A stretch of 48,316 nucleotides of DNA from Clostridia bacterium. Lineage in GTDB: Bacteria > Bacillota > Clostridia > Oscillospirales > Acutalibacteraceae. Below the pieces are notes generated by a model that was given only the letters and a program-made list of their open reading frames with translations, made no database searches and was not told where the DNA came from. Shown piece by piece: positions 8,153 through 17,590 of the stretch; within the stretch, counting starts at the first letter, position 1, and every line of letters starts with the position of its first letter. The stretch spans positions 1 to 48,316 of the forward strand of contig JAFQKF010000008.1 in the NCBI GenBank assembly GCA_017397105.1, read 5' to 3'. A program made the position numbers and the translations under genes.

Positions 8153-8845
8153 TTATCTTCTTCTGTTGCCAAAACGCAGAACAAGTCGCAAAAGGTTAGC
8201 CAGTGAAACGATGAGTGAAGCAACGTAAGTCATTGCCGCCGCACTAAGAACCTTTCGTGCTTTGCCTGTTTCGTCATCATAAAGTAATCCTCTTTCTTCA
8301 ATAGCTGCCATGGCACGGCTGCTCGCATTGAATTCAACAGGGAGAGTTATAAATTGAAAAACTGCGATAAGTGAATAGAGAATAAGACCGATTGAAACAA
8401 GCGGCTCAAAGCCCATAACATAACCGATAATTGCAAGCGGTAAACCGAGAGAAGAACCGATATTGCAAATCGGAACAAGGAAATTTCTGATTTTTATAGG
8501 CGCATAACCTGTTGCATGCTGAATTGCGTGGCCAACCTCATGGCAAGCGATGCCCACAGCAGCAATAGAATCAGAATCATACACACCCTGCGAAAGGTTA
8601 AGCGTTTTGTTGCGAGGATTATAATGGTCGCTGAGAGTACCGGCACACCTTTGGATGGTAACGTCGGTTATTCCGTAATAGGTAAGCACGGTCTGTGCCG
8701 CCTGCACACCGGTAATACCGCGGATATTTCTGACTTTAGACATCTTGGAATACGTGCTCTTAACATTGATTTGCGCAATAAGAGCGATAATCATCGCAGG
8801 AACAACAAGCAATAAATAGTATTGATCAAAATAAAGCCAACCCAT
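8153..8845 (-). CDS. Membrane zinc metallopeptidase, YugP-like (DUF2265)
   Basis: 230 residues with an N-terminal membrane segment (about 8-25), the zinc motif HEVGHAIQH (102-110; His102, Glu103, His106), and two or three further helices (about 125-165 and 205-225). The family is YugP-like and is common in this neighbourhood of Clostridia genomes, between fmt and rsmB. The substrate is unknown. The third zinc ligand is not certain from sequence alone. Confidence 0.88.
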   Translation of the reverse strand: MGWLYFDQYYLLLVVPAMIIALIAQINVKSTYSKMSKVRNIRGITGVQAAQTVLTYYGITDVTIQRCAGTLSDHYNPRNKTLNLSQGVYDSDSIAAVGIACHEVGHAIQHATGYAPIKIRNFLVPICNIGSSLGLPLAIIGYVMGFEPLVSIGLILYSLIAVFQFITLPVEFNASSRAMAAIEERGLLYDDETGKARKVLSAAAMTYVASLIVSLANLLRLVLRFGNRRR

Positions 8846-8863
8846 AATCTTTCTCCTTTGCTG

Positions 8864-9787
8864 TTAAATTATGATTAACCCCTTGTCAATCGGATTACCC
8901 CTTAAATAGTCTGCTGAATTCATAACCTTTTTCCCCTGAGCCTGCAGGGAAAGAATCTCAACGCATCTACCGTCACCACAAGCGATTACAAGCTTACCGT
9001 TGCTTTCAACAATCTCGCCGGCTTTTCCGCTTCCTTCGGCAAGTCGGCTTGACATAAGCTTGATAACTTTGTCTTGAATTGTTGTAACGGCGCAAGGCCA
9101 TGAATAAAGCCCGCGTATTTTATTGTGTACATTCTGCGCATTTTCATTCCAATCAACCTCGCTGATTGATTTGGAAAGTAAGGGCGCATAGGTAGATTTC
9201 GAATCATCCTGCTTTGTTCTTACAAGCTCACCTTTTTGGAGCTTTTCAATTGTTTCCTCAAGTACCTGTGCGGCGAGTATCGACAATCTGTCCCAAAGCT
9301 CGGCAGAGGTTTCATTTTCACCAATCTCAACCTCCGCTTTAAGCAGCATATCACCCGTATCAAGGCCTTCATCCATAAGCATTGAAGTAACGCCCGTTTT
9401 CTTCAATCCGTTAATAACTGCCCACTGAATCGGTGCCGCACCTCTGAGCTGCGGAAGAAGTGAAGCGTGAATATTGATGCATCCGTGTTTCGGAAGCTCA
9501 AGAATCTCACGGGGAAGGATTTTTCCGTATGCAACAACAACTATCAAATCGGGATTAAGCTGCTTAAGAACCTCAAGCGCCTCGCCGTTTCGCAAGGTTG
9601 CAGGCTGAAAAACAGGGAGCGAAAGCTCCAATGCCTTTTCTTTTACAGGCGGTGCTGTAAGAATCATTTTTCTGCCCTGAGGTTTATCCGGCTGACAGAA
9701 AATACCTGCAATTTCATGGCCAAGTGAATGAAGCTTTTCAAGGCAGCTCACCGCAAAATCAGGAGTGCCCATATAAACAATTCTCAT
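8864..9787 (-). CDS. fmt: Methionyl-tRNA formyltransferase
   Basis: 307 residues, the family length. The N-terminal formyltransferase domain holds MRIVYMGTPDFAV and the catalytic block CINIHASLLPQLRGAAPI, followed by DEGLDTGDML; the C-terminal tRNA-binding domain covers about 205-307. Family knowledge: it formylates Met-tRNA(fMet) using 10-formyl-tetrahydrofolate. Directly downstream of def (9-nt gap), so the enzymes adding and removing the formyl group are co-transcribed. Confidence 0.97.
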   Translation of the reverse strand: MRIVYMGTPDFAVSCLEKLHSLGHEIAGIFCQPDKPQGRKMILTAPPVKEKALELSLPVFQPATLRNGEALEVLKQLNPDLIVVVAYGKILPREILELPKHGCINIHASLLPQLRGAAPIQWAVINGLKKTGVTSMLMDEGLDTGDMLLKAEVEIGENETSAELWDRLSILAAQVLEETIEKLQKGELVRTKQDDSKSTYAPLLSKSISEVDWNENAQNVHNKIRGLYSWPCAVTTIQDKVIKLMSSRLAEGSGKAGEIVESNGKLVIACGDGRCVEILSLQAQGKKVMNSADYLRGNPIDKGLIII

Positions 9788-9796
9788 ACGGTTACC

Positions 9797-10255
9797 TCAA
9801 TTCTCTGCGGAAGCATCAGGAGCAAGTCTCTGGGTGAAAACTATGCCGTCAAGGTGATCAATTTCATGGCAAAAACATCTTGCCTTCAAATCTTCACCTT
9901 TATATATACACCATTTTCCGTTTCTGTCCTGAGCCTTGACCCTTACAACAGCAGGTCTTAAGGTTACGCCACATTCTCCGGGAAGAGAAAGGCAACCCTC
10001 TTCAACTCTCTGCTCACCTTCAAAGCTGATGATTTCAGGGTTTACAAGTTCAATATAACCGTCACCGCAGTCAATTACAACAACACGTCTGAGAATACCT
10101 ACCTGAACAGCTGCAAGACCTACGCCCTGTGCTTCATACATAGTCTGCTTCATATCATCAAGCAGAGTCCAGAGGCGTTCGTCAAATTTTTCTACTGCGC
10201 GTGATTTTTTCGCAAGAATAGGATCACCGATTTTTACAATATTTCTTAAAGCCAT
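9797..10255 (-). CDS. def: Peptide deformylase
   Basis: 152 residues with the three deformylase motifs: GVGLAAVQ (44-51), EGCLSLP (86-92, metal ligand Cys88) and HEIDHLDG (130-137, His130 and His134 as ligands, Glu131 catalytic). Family knowledge: a metal-dependent hydrolase that removes the N-formyl group from nascent chains. It lies between priA and fmt as in many Firmicutes. Confidence 0.97.
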   Translation of the reverse strand: MALRNIVKIGDPILAKKSRAVEKFDERLWTLLDDMKQTMYEAQGVGLAAVQVGILRRVVVIDCGDGYIELVNPEIISFEGEQRVEEGCLSLPGECGVTLRPAVVRVKAQDRNGKWCIYKGEDLKARCFCHEIDHLDGIVFTQRLAPDASAEN

Positions 10256-10273
10256 ATTCTTTACCTTCCTATA

Positions 10274-12712
10274 TTACATTATTGAATCAGGATTAATATC
10301 GGCATGGGAAGTAACAATGGAAAACTCCTTGCGCTCACCCAATTCAATAAGAATTTTCGATATCATTTCTCTGAAACCTTTAGAATTTTTACATTTAACA
10401 ATAAGGCGGTAACGGTATTTATTATTTACCTTATATATTTTAGCCTGCCTCGGACCGAGAACAATAATCTTTTCTTTTGAATATTCTCCGTTTGTTAAAT
10501 CCATTATTCTTTCAAGAGCAAAATTAGCCGCCGCCCTGCATCTGATTTCATTTTCACTTATGAAAGCCAGAACACAGATATCACAGTATGGCGGATAAAC
10601 CAAAGCCTTTCTTATTGAAATTTCATTTTCAAAAAAAGCTTCATAATCCTGCTTTGCGGCAAGTCGGATGATTTCATTTTCAGGAGTCATTGTCTGAATC
10701 ACAGCGCGACCCTTATGGTCCCCTCTGCCTGAACGGCCTACAACCTGAGTGAGAAGAGAAAAGGTCTTTTCGAGGCTCCTGAAATCATCATTATAAAGCT
10801 GCTGGTCTACCGAAACAACGCCTACAAGAGTAACGTTTTCAAAATCAAGACCTTTTGCAACCATCTGAGTACCGATCATTATATCGTATTTCCCCTGTGA
10901 AAACTCACCAAGGAAACGTTCGTGGGAGTTTTTGGCAGAGGTGGTGTCCGTATCCATACGCAGGATACGTGCATCAGGGATAAGCCTTGCAAGCTCATCC
11001 TCAATTTTCTGAGTGCCGAAGCCTGAATACCTGACACTGTCCTGCCCGCACTCAGGGCAGGTTTTTGTAAACGGAACAGACCTGCCGCAGTAATGGCACA
11101 TAAGTCTGCCGTTGGCTGAATGATAGGTCATTGAAATGCTGCAGTTAGGGCAGCTTACAACATGACCGCAGGCATTGCAGGCAACAAAAGTATTGTATCC
11201 CCTTCTGTTAATAAGAAGAATGGATTGCATTTTATTATTTACGTTTTCTTTAAGTTCATCAAGCAGATACCGGCTTATTGATTCACATCCTTCGGCCTTG
11301 GGCTCGGTAAGCATATCAACCGTCACAACGTCCGGCAGCACGGCACGGCCATAACGGTGAGTCAGCTTTTCAAGAGAATACCTCGCATTTACAGCGTTTG
11401 CATAGCTTTCAATGCTCGGAGTTGCAGAGCTGAGCAAAAGTAAACAATTATGCTCAACCGCCCTGAATTTCGCAACTTCAATTGCACTGTATCTGGGTGA
11501 TTGCTCGGATTTATAGGTATGCTCCTGCTCTTCGTCTATGATAATAAGGCCTATATTTTCAAGAGGTGCAAAAACAGCGCTTCGAGTGCCGATTACGATT
11601 TTTGCATCACCGTTTTTTACACGCTTCCATTCATCGGCACGTTCACCTGCAGATAACGCACTGTGAAACACTGCAATACTTTCACCGTATCTGCGCCTGA
11701 AAAGCGAAAGGGTCTGCGGCGTCAGAGAGATTTCAGGCACCATTACGATAACCGATTTGCCTGCATTAACAGTATCGTCAATCGCCCTGAGGTAAACGGA
11801 AGTTTTACCGCTGCCCGTAACACCGTAAAGCAGAGTGACCCCGGCCTTACCGCTCATTATTCTTTTGCTTATGTTGGTATACGCATTATTCTGCTCTTGT
11901 GTCAGAACGATGGGAGAATCGTCAGTTTTATCATATTCACCAACAGGAGTGCGAAGCACTTCAAATTCAACCCATTTTGCAACACCGTTATTGACAAGCG
12001 CATTGGGCACCGCAGGAGTGACGCCGGTAAAATAGCAAATTTCCTTAACCGTTGCGCATCCTATGTCCCTGAGCGTTTCCGCAACAAGTTTTTGCTTTGC
12101 CGTAAGGCGGACAAATTCAGGAGCATCATCGTTGAGCATAAGCATTCTTACACTCGCATCGCCAACATTGCGCACAACATCGGTATTACATACAAGTATC
12201 CCTTTTTTTGCAAGTATTTCTGCAGCACTGTCCGCCGAGGACAAGCCGAGATTTTTATAAACAGTATCTCTTTTTACGTATCCGCCGCAAGATGCAAGAT
12301 AATCAAAAATTTCACGCTGGGTGCCTGTAAGCCCTTCAGCATCGGGATTATCTTTAACGGCAGCATAAGAGATTACAATATGATGATTAATTCCTGTAGG
12401 AAGCATGGCCTTTGCAGCTTCAAACAAGGTGCAGAATGTACGCTCCTTCAACCATTGAGCAAGGCGAAGCATTTCATCATTGAGTAAAGGAGATTCGTCC
12501 AACACTTCAAGAATTGCTTTTAATCCCTTGCGCTTTTCGCCCTCAAAAACGTCGAATATTATTCCGACGCGCTTTTTTGAGCTTTTACCGAAGGTTACGG
12601 ATACCCTGCAACCGGGCCGAGCATTTTCAACAAATTCTTCAGGAATCGAATAATCATAAACCTTATCAAAGCTGAAAGCGGCATTTGAAACTGCGACAGC
12701 GGCAATTTTCAT
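10274..12712 (-). CDS. priA: Primosomal replication-restart helicase PriA
   Basis: About 812 residues. An N-terminal DNA-binding part is followed by a superfamily-2 helicase: Walker A GVTGSGKT (about 297-304), Walker B IIIDEEQEH, and motif VVGRSGRGDH. Eight zinc-binding cysteines lie in CNACGHVVSCPNC ... CHYCGRSVPFTKTCPECG. Family knowledge: it reloads the replisome at stalled forks. An upstream ATG at 12724 would add four residues; the ATG at 12712 is chosen because GGTGA lies 6 nt before it and because family members begin M-K-I-A. In many Clostridia coaBC lies between rpoZ and priA; it is missing here. Confidence 0.97.
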   Translation of the reverse strand: MKIAAVAVSNAAFSFDKVYDYSIPEEFVENARPGCRVSVTFGKSSKKRVGIIFDVFEGEKRKGLKAILEVLDESPLLNDEMLRLAQWLKERTFCTLFEAAKAMLPTGINHHIVISYAAVKDNPDAEGLTGTQREIFDYLASCGGYVKRDTVYKNLGLSSADSAAEILAKKGILVCNTDVVRNVGDASVRMLMLNDDAPEFVRLTAKQKLVAETLRDIGCATVKEICYFTGVTPAVPNALVNNGVAKWVEFEVLRTPVGEYDKTDDSPIVLTQEQNNAYTNISKRIMSGKAGVTLLYGVTGSGKTSVYLRAIDDTVNAGKSVIVMVPEISLTPQTLSLFRRRYGESIAVFHSALSAGERADEWKRVKNGDAKIVIGTRSAVFAPLENIGLIIIDEEQEHTYKSEQSPRYSAIEVAKFRAVEHNCLLLLSSATPSIESYANAVNARYSLEKLTHRYGRAVLPDVVTVDMLTEPKAEGCESISRYLLDELKENVNNKMQSILLINRRGYNTFVACNACGHVVSCPNCSISMTYHSANGRLMCHYCGRSVPFTKTCPECGQDSVRYSGFGTQKIEDELARLIPDARILRMDTDTTSAKNSHERFLGEFSQGKYDIMIGTQMVAKGLDFENVTLVGVVSVDQQLYNDDFRSLEKTFSLLTQVVGRSGRGDHKGRAVIQTMTPENEIIRLAAKQDYEAFFENEISIRKALVYPPYCDICVLAFISENEIRCRAAANFALERIMDLTNGEYSKEKIIVLGPRQAKIYKVNNKYRYRLIVKCKNSKGFREMISKILIELGERKEFSIVTSHADINPDSIM

Positions 12713-12725
12713 AAAATTCACCATT

Positions 12726-12741
12726 GCGCAGCAGCCTGCGC
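12726..12741 (-). repeat. GCGCAG hairpin in the mRNA before priA
   Basis: A perfect 6-bp stem with a 4-base loop (GCGCAG-GCTG-CTGCGC on the minus strand), between rpoZ and the priA start and without a T-run. It could be a processing or stability element inside the operon. Function not shown. Confidence 0.4.
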
Positions 12742-12769
12742 CCCTTTCTTAATTAGTCGGTTACAGAAA

Positions 12770-12979
12770 TTAAAGATTTCTGATTTCTTCAGGCTCAACT
12801 ACCACGTAATCGCCGCGCTGAATCTCATCAACAGCAAGAGTTACGGGCTTTTCTACCATGATAACCTTATCCTCTTCAGCCTTTTCGGCAATTGCTCTTG
12901 CTCTCTTTGCAGTAGCAATAACAAGGGAGTAGCGGCTGATATTGTTCTTGAGAAGTTTTTTCATATCGGGATTAGTCAT
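12770..12979 (-). CDS. rpoZ: RNA polymerase omega subunit
   Basis: 69 residues with the omega pattern: [26 protein letters not shown], then a conserved KPVTLAVDEI segment. Family knowledge: omega binds the C-terminus of beta-prime and aids polymerase assembly. It overlaps the end of gmk by 8 nt, which is the standard gmk-rpoZ coupling in Firmicutes. Confidence 0.95.
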   Translation of the reverse strand: MTNPDMKKLLKNNISRYSLVIATAKRARAIAEKAEEDKVIMVEKPVTLAVDEIQRGDYVVVEPEEIRNL

Positions 12980-13583
12980 TGTTTATTACCTCGCTTATAA
13001 TTTTTTTGTTACGTAAAGTTTTATGTGACTCTGAGCTGATAATAGCCAGAACGTCATCAACCGCATCTTCAAGGCGGTCGTTTACCACAACGTAAGTGTA
13101 TTCAACGCATCTGCGGATTTCTTCTTTAGCGATAAGCAGACGCCTCTGGATGTCTTCCTCATCGTCACTTGCTCTGCCGCGCAAGCGGCTCTCAAGCACA
13201 CGGGACGAAGGCGGAAGAATAAAAACCGTAACACATTCGGGATAAAGTGCTCTGATTTTCTCGGCACCCTGAACATCAATTTTCAGAATAACGTTCTTAC
13301 CTGCGGCAAGCATTTCATCAACGGGAGCCTTGGGTGTGCCGTAGAGATTGGTGCCGTACTCGGCAGATTCAAGGAATCCGCCTTCATCAAGCTTCTTCTG
13401 AAAATATTCGCGTGAAACAAAGTAATAGCTTTCGCCGTCTATTTCGCCTTCACGCTTGTTACGGGTGGTAAGGGAAACAGATACTTTAAGTTCACTGTTT
13501 TTCTTAAGTAATTCAGAGATTACGGTATCCTTACCGGAACCCGAAGGCCCCGAAAGAACAATCAGCATTCCTTTTTTAGCCAT
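12972..13583 (-). CDS. gmk: Guanylate kinase
   Basis: 203 residues with the P-loop GPSGSGKD (12-19) and the GMP-binding block [19 protein letters not shown]. Family knowledge: it phosphorylates GMP to GDP using ATP. The frame extends 20 codons further upstream into remA, but the ATG at 13583 follows GAGGAGG by 7 nt and gives the family N-terminus. It overlaps the last 8 nt of remA. Confidence 0.97.
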   Translation of the reverse strand: MAKKGMLIVLSGPSGSGKDTVISELLKKNSELKVSVSLTTRNKREGEIDGESYYFVSREYFQKKLDEGGFLESAEYGTNLYGTPKAPVDEMLAAGKNVILKIDVQGAEKIRALYPECVTVFILPPSSRVLESRLRGRASDDEEDIQRRLLIAKEEIRRCVEYTYVVVNDRLEDAVDDVLAIISSESHKTLRNKKIISEVINND

Positions 13584-13845
13584 CGTCTTCCTCCTCGTCA
13601 ATTTCATCAGCTTCATCATTGAGGCGGTTTGCAACAGTTTCACTCTGGAGGTAAGTGAGAATTACGTGGTCACTGTCAGTGATTATAACAGCTCTCGTAC
13701 GTCTGCCGTGGGTAGCATCTATAAGAGTGCCCTTCTCCTTGCTCTCCTGAATAATTCGTTTAATCGGAGCGGATTCGGGGCTGACAATAGCAACAAGCCT
13801 GCCGGCATTTATCATATTGCCGAATCCGATATTTATAAGCTTCAT
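13576..13845 (-). CDS. remA: Extracellular matrix regulator RemA (DUF370)
   Basis: 89 residues. The first 75 match the RemA core ([45 protein letters not shown]). The C-terminus is a long acidic tail ([10 protein letters not shown]). Family knowledge: in Bacillus RemA is a DNA-binding protein that activates biofilm-matrix and osmoprotection genes; in Clostridia its role is less clear. The yicC-remA-gmk-rpoZ order is ancestral in Firmicutes. Confidence 0.93.
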   Translation of the reverse strand: MKLINIGFGNMINAGRLVAIVSPESAPIKRIIQESKEKGTLIDATHGRRTRAVIITDSDHVILTYLQSETVANRLNDEADEIDEEEDDG

Positions 13846-13860
13846 ATCAGTACCCCTCCG

Positions 13861-14739
13861 TTATTCAATATTCTGAATCTGCTCACGGATTTTTTCAATC
13901 TCAGCCTTGATGTCAACTACCCTGCGGGCAATCTCAACATCCTGACACTTTGAGCCGATTGTGTTTGCTTCACGGTTAAGCTCCTGCACAAGGAAATCCA
14001 TTTTTTTGCCGATTGCGCCGTCACTGTCAAGGAAAGATCTGAGCTGAGCAATATGGCTCCTGAGTCTGACAGTTTCCTCTGCAACAGCAATCTTATCCGC
14101 AAAAATAGCGGCTTCCGTGAGCAACCTCTGCTCATCAACGCTTACGTCGGCAAGAAGCTCCTGAAGTCTTGAAAGAAGCTTTGCGTTGTATTCTTTTACC
14201 GTTTCAGGTGAACGGGTTTCAACAAAAGCAACACAGTCAAGAATCGAATCAAGCCTTGTGTTGACGTCATTCTTAAGCTTTGCACCCTCACGCTCACGCA
14301 TTGCGGTAAAACCGTCAAGCGCCGCAGCTGCCACAACACTTACCGCATCCCAGATTTTATCCTCATCGGTCTGCTGCTTGCGGACCGCAAAAATATCAGA
14401 CACTCTTGCAAGCGAAGAAACGGTTATATCATTTTCAATAGAGTAGGTTTCGCTGAGTTCTTTGTATGCATCAAGATATCCTTTTGCAAGCGGGTGGTTT
14501 ACGCTGATAACGGTGTCAGGCTCTTCGAGCGCCTCAATCTGAACGTTGCACTCTACCTTACCTCTGGAAATAATGCCTGAGAAAAAGCTCTTGAGCTTTT
14601 CCTCGAGAAAACCGTAGCTTCTTGGAAGCCTTGCGGCAAATTCAAAATATCTGTGGTTTACACTCTTTATTTCAAGAGTTATGTTCATTCCGTCTACAGT
14701 CTGCTGTGAACGTCCGTAGCCGGTCATACTTCTAATCAT
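13861..14739 (-). CDS. yicC: YicC/YloC-family endoribonuclease
   Basis: 292 residues, family length. It begins IRSMTGYGRSQ, has an N-terminal YicC domain, and ends with the DUF1732 block NREANTIGSKCQD ... DIKAEIEKIREQIQNIE. Family knowledge: a hexameric endoribonuclease that takes part in RNA turnover. It is directly upstream of remA (15-nt gap). Confidence 0.94.
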   Translation of the reverse strand: MIRSMTGYGRSQQTVDGMNITLEIKSVNHRYFEFAARLPRSYGFLEEKLKSFFSGIISRGKVECNVQIEALEEPDTVISVNHPLAKGYLDAYKELSETYSIENDITVSSLARVSDIFAVRKQQTDEDKIWDAVSVVAAAALDGFTAMREREGAKLKNDVNTRLDSILDCVAFVETRSPETVKEYNAKLLSRLQELLADVSVDEQRLLTEAAIFADKIAVAEETVRLRSHIAQLRSFLDSDGAIGKKMDFLVQELNREANTIGSKCQDVEIARRVVDIKAEIEKIREQIQNIE

Positions 14740-14757
14740 CGGAACATCTCCAAAACT

Positions 14758-15132
14758 TTATTTATTGCAATTTGAACAGCATCCGCCGATAAAAACATCG
14801 GGAATGTCAACGGTATAATAATCACCCTCAAGTTCAAACTTGAGCGATATAAGCACCTGTGCACACGATTCGCTGACAGCTTGAGCGGCTACGTAAGCCG
14901 TAAACGAATCACGGTTAGCCGCATAAGTCAATGCAGAGCGCACAAGACCTTCAACGGTGAGAGGGTCATCACATGGAGCTTTAAGCTCATGAATATAAGT
15001 TTTCATTCCCTCAACGCTAAAAACACATCTGGCAGCTTCGTAATCGGAATCCGCCGCAACATAGGCAACTGCATTCTCACCGAAAGCTGATTTAACAGCA
15101 GCATCATTAAGAAGGGGTTTGAATTCTATCAT
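14758..15132 (-). CDS. Conserved-looking hypothetical protein with C-terminal CCSNCNK tail
   Basis: I do not recognise this 124-residue protein. It is soluble, mildly acidic, mixed alpha/beta, with Cys36, Cys54 and Cys90, and ends G-G-C-C-S-N-C-N-K, a possible metal- or thiol-active tail. No signal peptide or membrane helix. Its start overlaps the rluB stop by 4 nt and it ends 18 nt before yicC, so it is embedded and translationally coupled in a housekeeping operon. That argues for a real and selected gene. A role in RNA metabolism would fit both neighbours but is only inference. Confidence 0.7.
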   Translation of the reverse strand: MIEFKPLLNDAAVKSAFGENAVAYVAADSDYEAARCVFSVEGMKTYIHELKAPCDDPLTVEGLVRSALTYAANRDSFTAYVAAQAVSESCAQVLISLKFELEGDYYTVDIPDVFIGGCCSNCNK

Positions 15133-15896
15133 CTTTTTGAGCCGTTCTTCTGTCTTTTAATACCTGCCGCAGAGAACAGCTTGTCCACCTCCTGCTCTGT
15201 TAAATCACGCCACTGACCTTGCTGAAGCATACCGAGCTTTAAATTGCCAATAGCAATTCTTCTCAGCCTTGCAACCTCAAGCTCAACAGCCTCACACATT
15301 CTTCTTATCTCACGGTTCCTGCCTTCATAAAGAACAATTTCAAGAACCACCCTGCCCTCTTCCTTTGTAACAACACGCACGTCGGCAGGCGCAGTCATTC
15401 TGCCGTCAATGTCAACACCTGTCGCAAGCTTTGTGAGCTGATCCTCATTGACGGAGGGTCTTACTGTTACACGGTAGGTCTTGGGAACGTGATGAGAAGG
15501 ATGCATCATTGCGTTTGCAAATTCACCGTCATTTGTCATAAGAAGCGCACCTTCGGAGTTTCTGTCAAGCCTTCCGACGGGATAAACACGCTCGTTTATA
15601 TCGCTGACAAGCTCTGCAACGCATTTTCTGCCCATTTCATCATGGTTGGTGGTTACGAATCCTCTGGGCTTGTTGAGAAGAATATATCTCATGACAGTTT
15701 CTCTCATAATTTTTTTGCCCTTAACTGTAACCGTGTCCTTTTTAGGGTCAACGCAGTCGCCGATTCTGGCTTTCACACCGTTAACCTTGACTTCGCCGTT
15801 TTCAATCATTGTTTCTGCTTTTCTGCGGGAAGCAACGCCCGCTTCAGAAAGAAACTTCTGTAATCTTATCTTGTTGTTATCCGCCAACGGATACAC
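15129..15896 (-). CDS. rluB: RluB/RsuA-family pseudouridine synthase
   Basis: 255 residues. An S4 RNA-binding domain (about 8-57) is followed by the catalytic domain with the motif GRLDRNSEGALLMTNDGE, giving catalytic Asp111. Family knowledge: it converts a uridine in 23S rRNA helix 89 (position 2605, RluB) to pseudouridine; the sequence alone does not separate RluB from RsuA or RluF, but Firmicutes usually have RluB here. It lies 4 nt after dacF. Confidence 0.92.
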   Translation of the reverse strand: MYPLADNNKIRLQKFLSEAGVASRRKAETMIENGEVKVNGVKARIGDCVDPKKDTVTVKGKKIMRETVMRYILLNKPRGFVTTNHDEMGRKCVAELVSDINERVYPVGRLDRNSEGALLMTNDGEFANAMMHPSHHVPKTYRVTVRPSVNEDQLTKLATGVDIDGRMTAPADVRVVTKEEGRVVLEIVLYEGRNREIRRMCEAVELEVARLRRIAIGNLKLGMLQQGQWRDLTEQEVDKLFSAAGIKRQKNGSKR

Positions 15897-15900
15897 TCCT

Positions 15901-17073
15901 TTAATTACCGTAAAACAAACCGTATAGAGTTGATTTGATACGGTTTATTGCTCTTTTAAAAAAATTCTGATTATCTTGTGTGGATTCCTTTGACTCGGGA
16001 ACTTCGGTTATCGCCTTAACATTCGCATCCTGCGCCGCAACAATACAGCTATATCCGCACACCTTACCGTCGCTGACATATTCAACGTAGCCGACACATT
16101 CGCCTGCATTTATCGGCGCATATTCAAACTGACGCAAATACACCTTGTATTCAACGGGAAAACTGCTGACAATTGCCGGTATCTTATCCGACTCAACCGC
16201 AACACCCGCCACGTCACCGCCGACTATCGGTAACTTAACCGATGATAAATCGGGAAAAACTTCAGACTTTTTCACCTGAGAAAAACCGTATTCTAACATA
16301 TTGATATGGTCATTCCAGTCATCACGGTCATTGAGAGTGACAGCTACAAGAGTTATTCCGTCCCTCTCAGCGGCACTTACAAGGCATCTGCCGCTTTTTT
16401 TGGTAAAACCTGTCTTAACACCTATAGCGTGTGAGTAGCTCCATAAAAGCCTGTTGTGATTAGTCAAAGTTCTGCTGTAAGGGGGATTTCCGTAGCAAAG
16501 AGTTGCTGTTTTTTTTGCGCAAATACTGCGAAACTCAGGATTCTCAAGAGCCTCGCAGGCAAGTAACGCCATGTCATAAGCGGTTGAATAATGCTCTTCG
16601 TCATCGAGACCCGAAGCTGTAACAAAATTTGTATTATCCATGCCGATTTCATCAGCTCGTCTGTTCATCATGGATGCAAAATTCTCAGCACTGCCGCCCA
16701 CAACAATGGCCGCTGTGTTGGCAGCATCGTTGCCGGATGCAAGCAGCATACCGTGAACAAGCGCATCAAAGCTTACCGTATCACCGGGTAACAAACCCAT
16801 GGAAGTACCCTCTACAGACACCATCTGCTTTGTAACACTGACCTGACGAAACGGTGTTTTTTCCTCAAGCACAAGCAAAGAAGTCATGATTTTCGTTGTG
16901 CTTGCCATAGAAAGCCGTTCATGTTCATTTACGGCGTATATCACTTCACCGTTATCTGCGCACAGCAGCACTGCCGCTTGGGCACTTACACCGATTGTTG
17001 CATCTGCGCTGACCGTAAAAGCCCACACTAAACAAACGCAACACAGTAAATACAAAAATTTATTATGCTTCAA
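15901..17073 (-). CDS. dacF: D-alanyl-D-alanine carboxypeptidase (DacF-like)
   Basis: 390 residues of the S11 penicillin-binding family with a signal peptide (about 1-23). Catalytic motifs are STTK (58-61), SGN (113-115) and KTG (220-222). A C-terminal beta-sandwich (PBP5_C, about 270-355) is followed by a basic amphipathic tail (INRIKSTLYGLF) that would bind the membrane. Family knowledge: it trims the terminal D-Ala of peptidoglycan pentapeptides; DacF and DacB act in spore cortex formation. Position directly after gerW supports a sporulation role. Confidence 0.93.
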   Translation of the reverse strand: MKHNKFLYLLCCVCLVWAFTVSADATIGVSAQAAVLLCADNGEVIYAVNEHERLSMASTTKIMTSLLVLEEKTPFRQVSVTKQMVSVEGTSMGLLPGDTVSFDALVHGMLLASGNDAANTAAIVVGGSAENFASMMNRRADEIGMDNTNFVTASGLDDEEHYSTAYDMALLACEALENPEFRSICAKKTATLCYGNPPYSRTLTNHNRLLWSYSHAIGVKTGFTKKSGRCLVSAAERDGITLVAVTLNDRDDWNDHINMLEYGFSQVKKSEVFPDLSSVKLPIVGGDVAGVAVESDKIPAIVSSFPVEYKVYLRQFEYAPINAGECVGYVEYVSDGKVCGYSCIVAAQDANVKAITEVPESKESTQDNQNFFKRAINRIKSTLYGLFYGN

Positions 17074-17135
17074 AATGTATCACCTGCAAAAAAGATTTGT
17101 AAATAATATGCAGATGATACAACTATTAATTACTT

Positions 17136-17555
17136 TTAGTTGTTGGCAATATATTCGTCAATTGCCTCGTCAACCTGAGTGTCCTTGTGTGTAAGCTTTG
17201 TGATAACTTCGCTTGCCTTATCAACAACGTCGGGAATCATGCCGATTGCTCTTTCAACCGAGCCTTCGGAAGCGTTGAGATACTTTATGGAAACGTTGCC
17301 GTTATTTACAACAAGAAATGCAACGGGAGAAATGGTGATGCCTGCTCCGCCGCCGCCACCGAAAAGATCCTTGCTGTTCTTTGAGGGGAAATCGGTACCG
17401 CCTGATGCAAAGCCGTATGTAACCTTGGAAACAGGGATAACCTGAAGTACGTCACTGATTACAATGGGGTCACCGATAATTGTGCTTACGTCTACGAGAT
17501 CTTTAATCTTTTCAATTGATGTGCCAAGGATTCCTGCTGCTGACTGTTCTTTCAT
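17136..17555 (-). CDS. gerW: GerW/YtfJ-family sporulation protein
   Basis: 139 residues with the GerW hallmarks: DPIVISDVLQVIPVSKVTYGFASGGTDF, a GGGGGAGITISPVAFLVV glycine run, and a C-terminal helix. The long segments are recognisable at residues 40-66 and 80-97. Family knowledge: GerW (YtfJ) is a forespore-expressed protein needed for normal germination. It lies after a DUF2953 protein, the same pair as ytfI-ytfJ in Bacillus. Confidence 0.93.
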   Translation of the reverse strand: MKEQSAAGILGTSIEKIKDLVDVSTIIGDPIVISDVLQVIPVSKVTYGFASGGTDFPSKNSKDLFGGGGGAGITISPVAFLVVNNGNVSIKYLNASEGSVERAIGMIPDVVDKASEVITKLTHKDTQVDEAIDEYIANN

Positions 17556-17590
17556 TTTAGTTTCCGCCTTTCATAAAATTTATTTGATTA

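Noticed and set aside
11663-12487. Open frame of 274 codons antisense to priA
   Set aside because: priA is certain from its helicase and zinc motifs. The antisense product has no recognisable domain or suitable ribosome binding site.
17119-17141. CAACTA...TAGTTG inverted repeat between gerW and dacF
   Set aside because: Six weak pairs with a long A/T loop and no T-run; not a convincing terminator.
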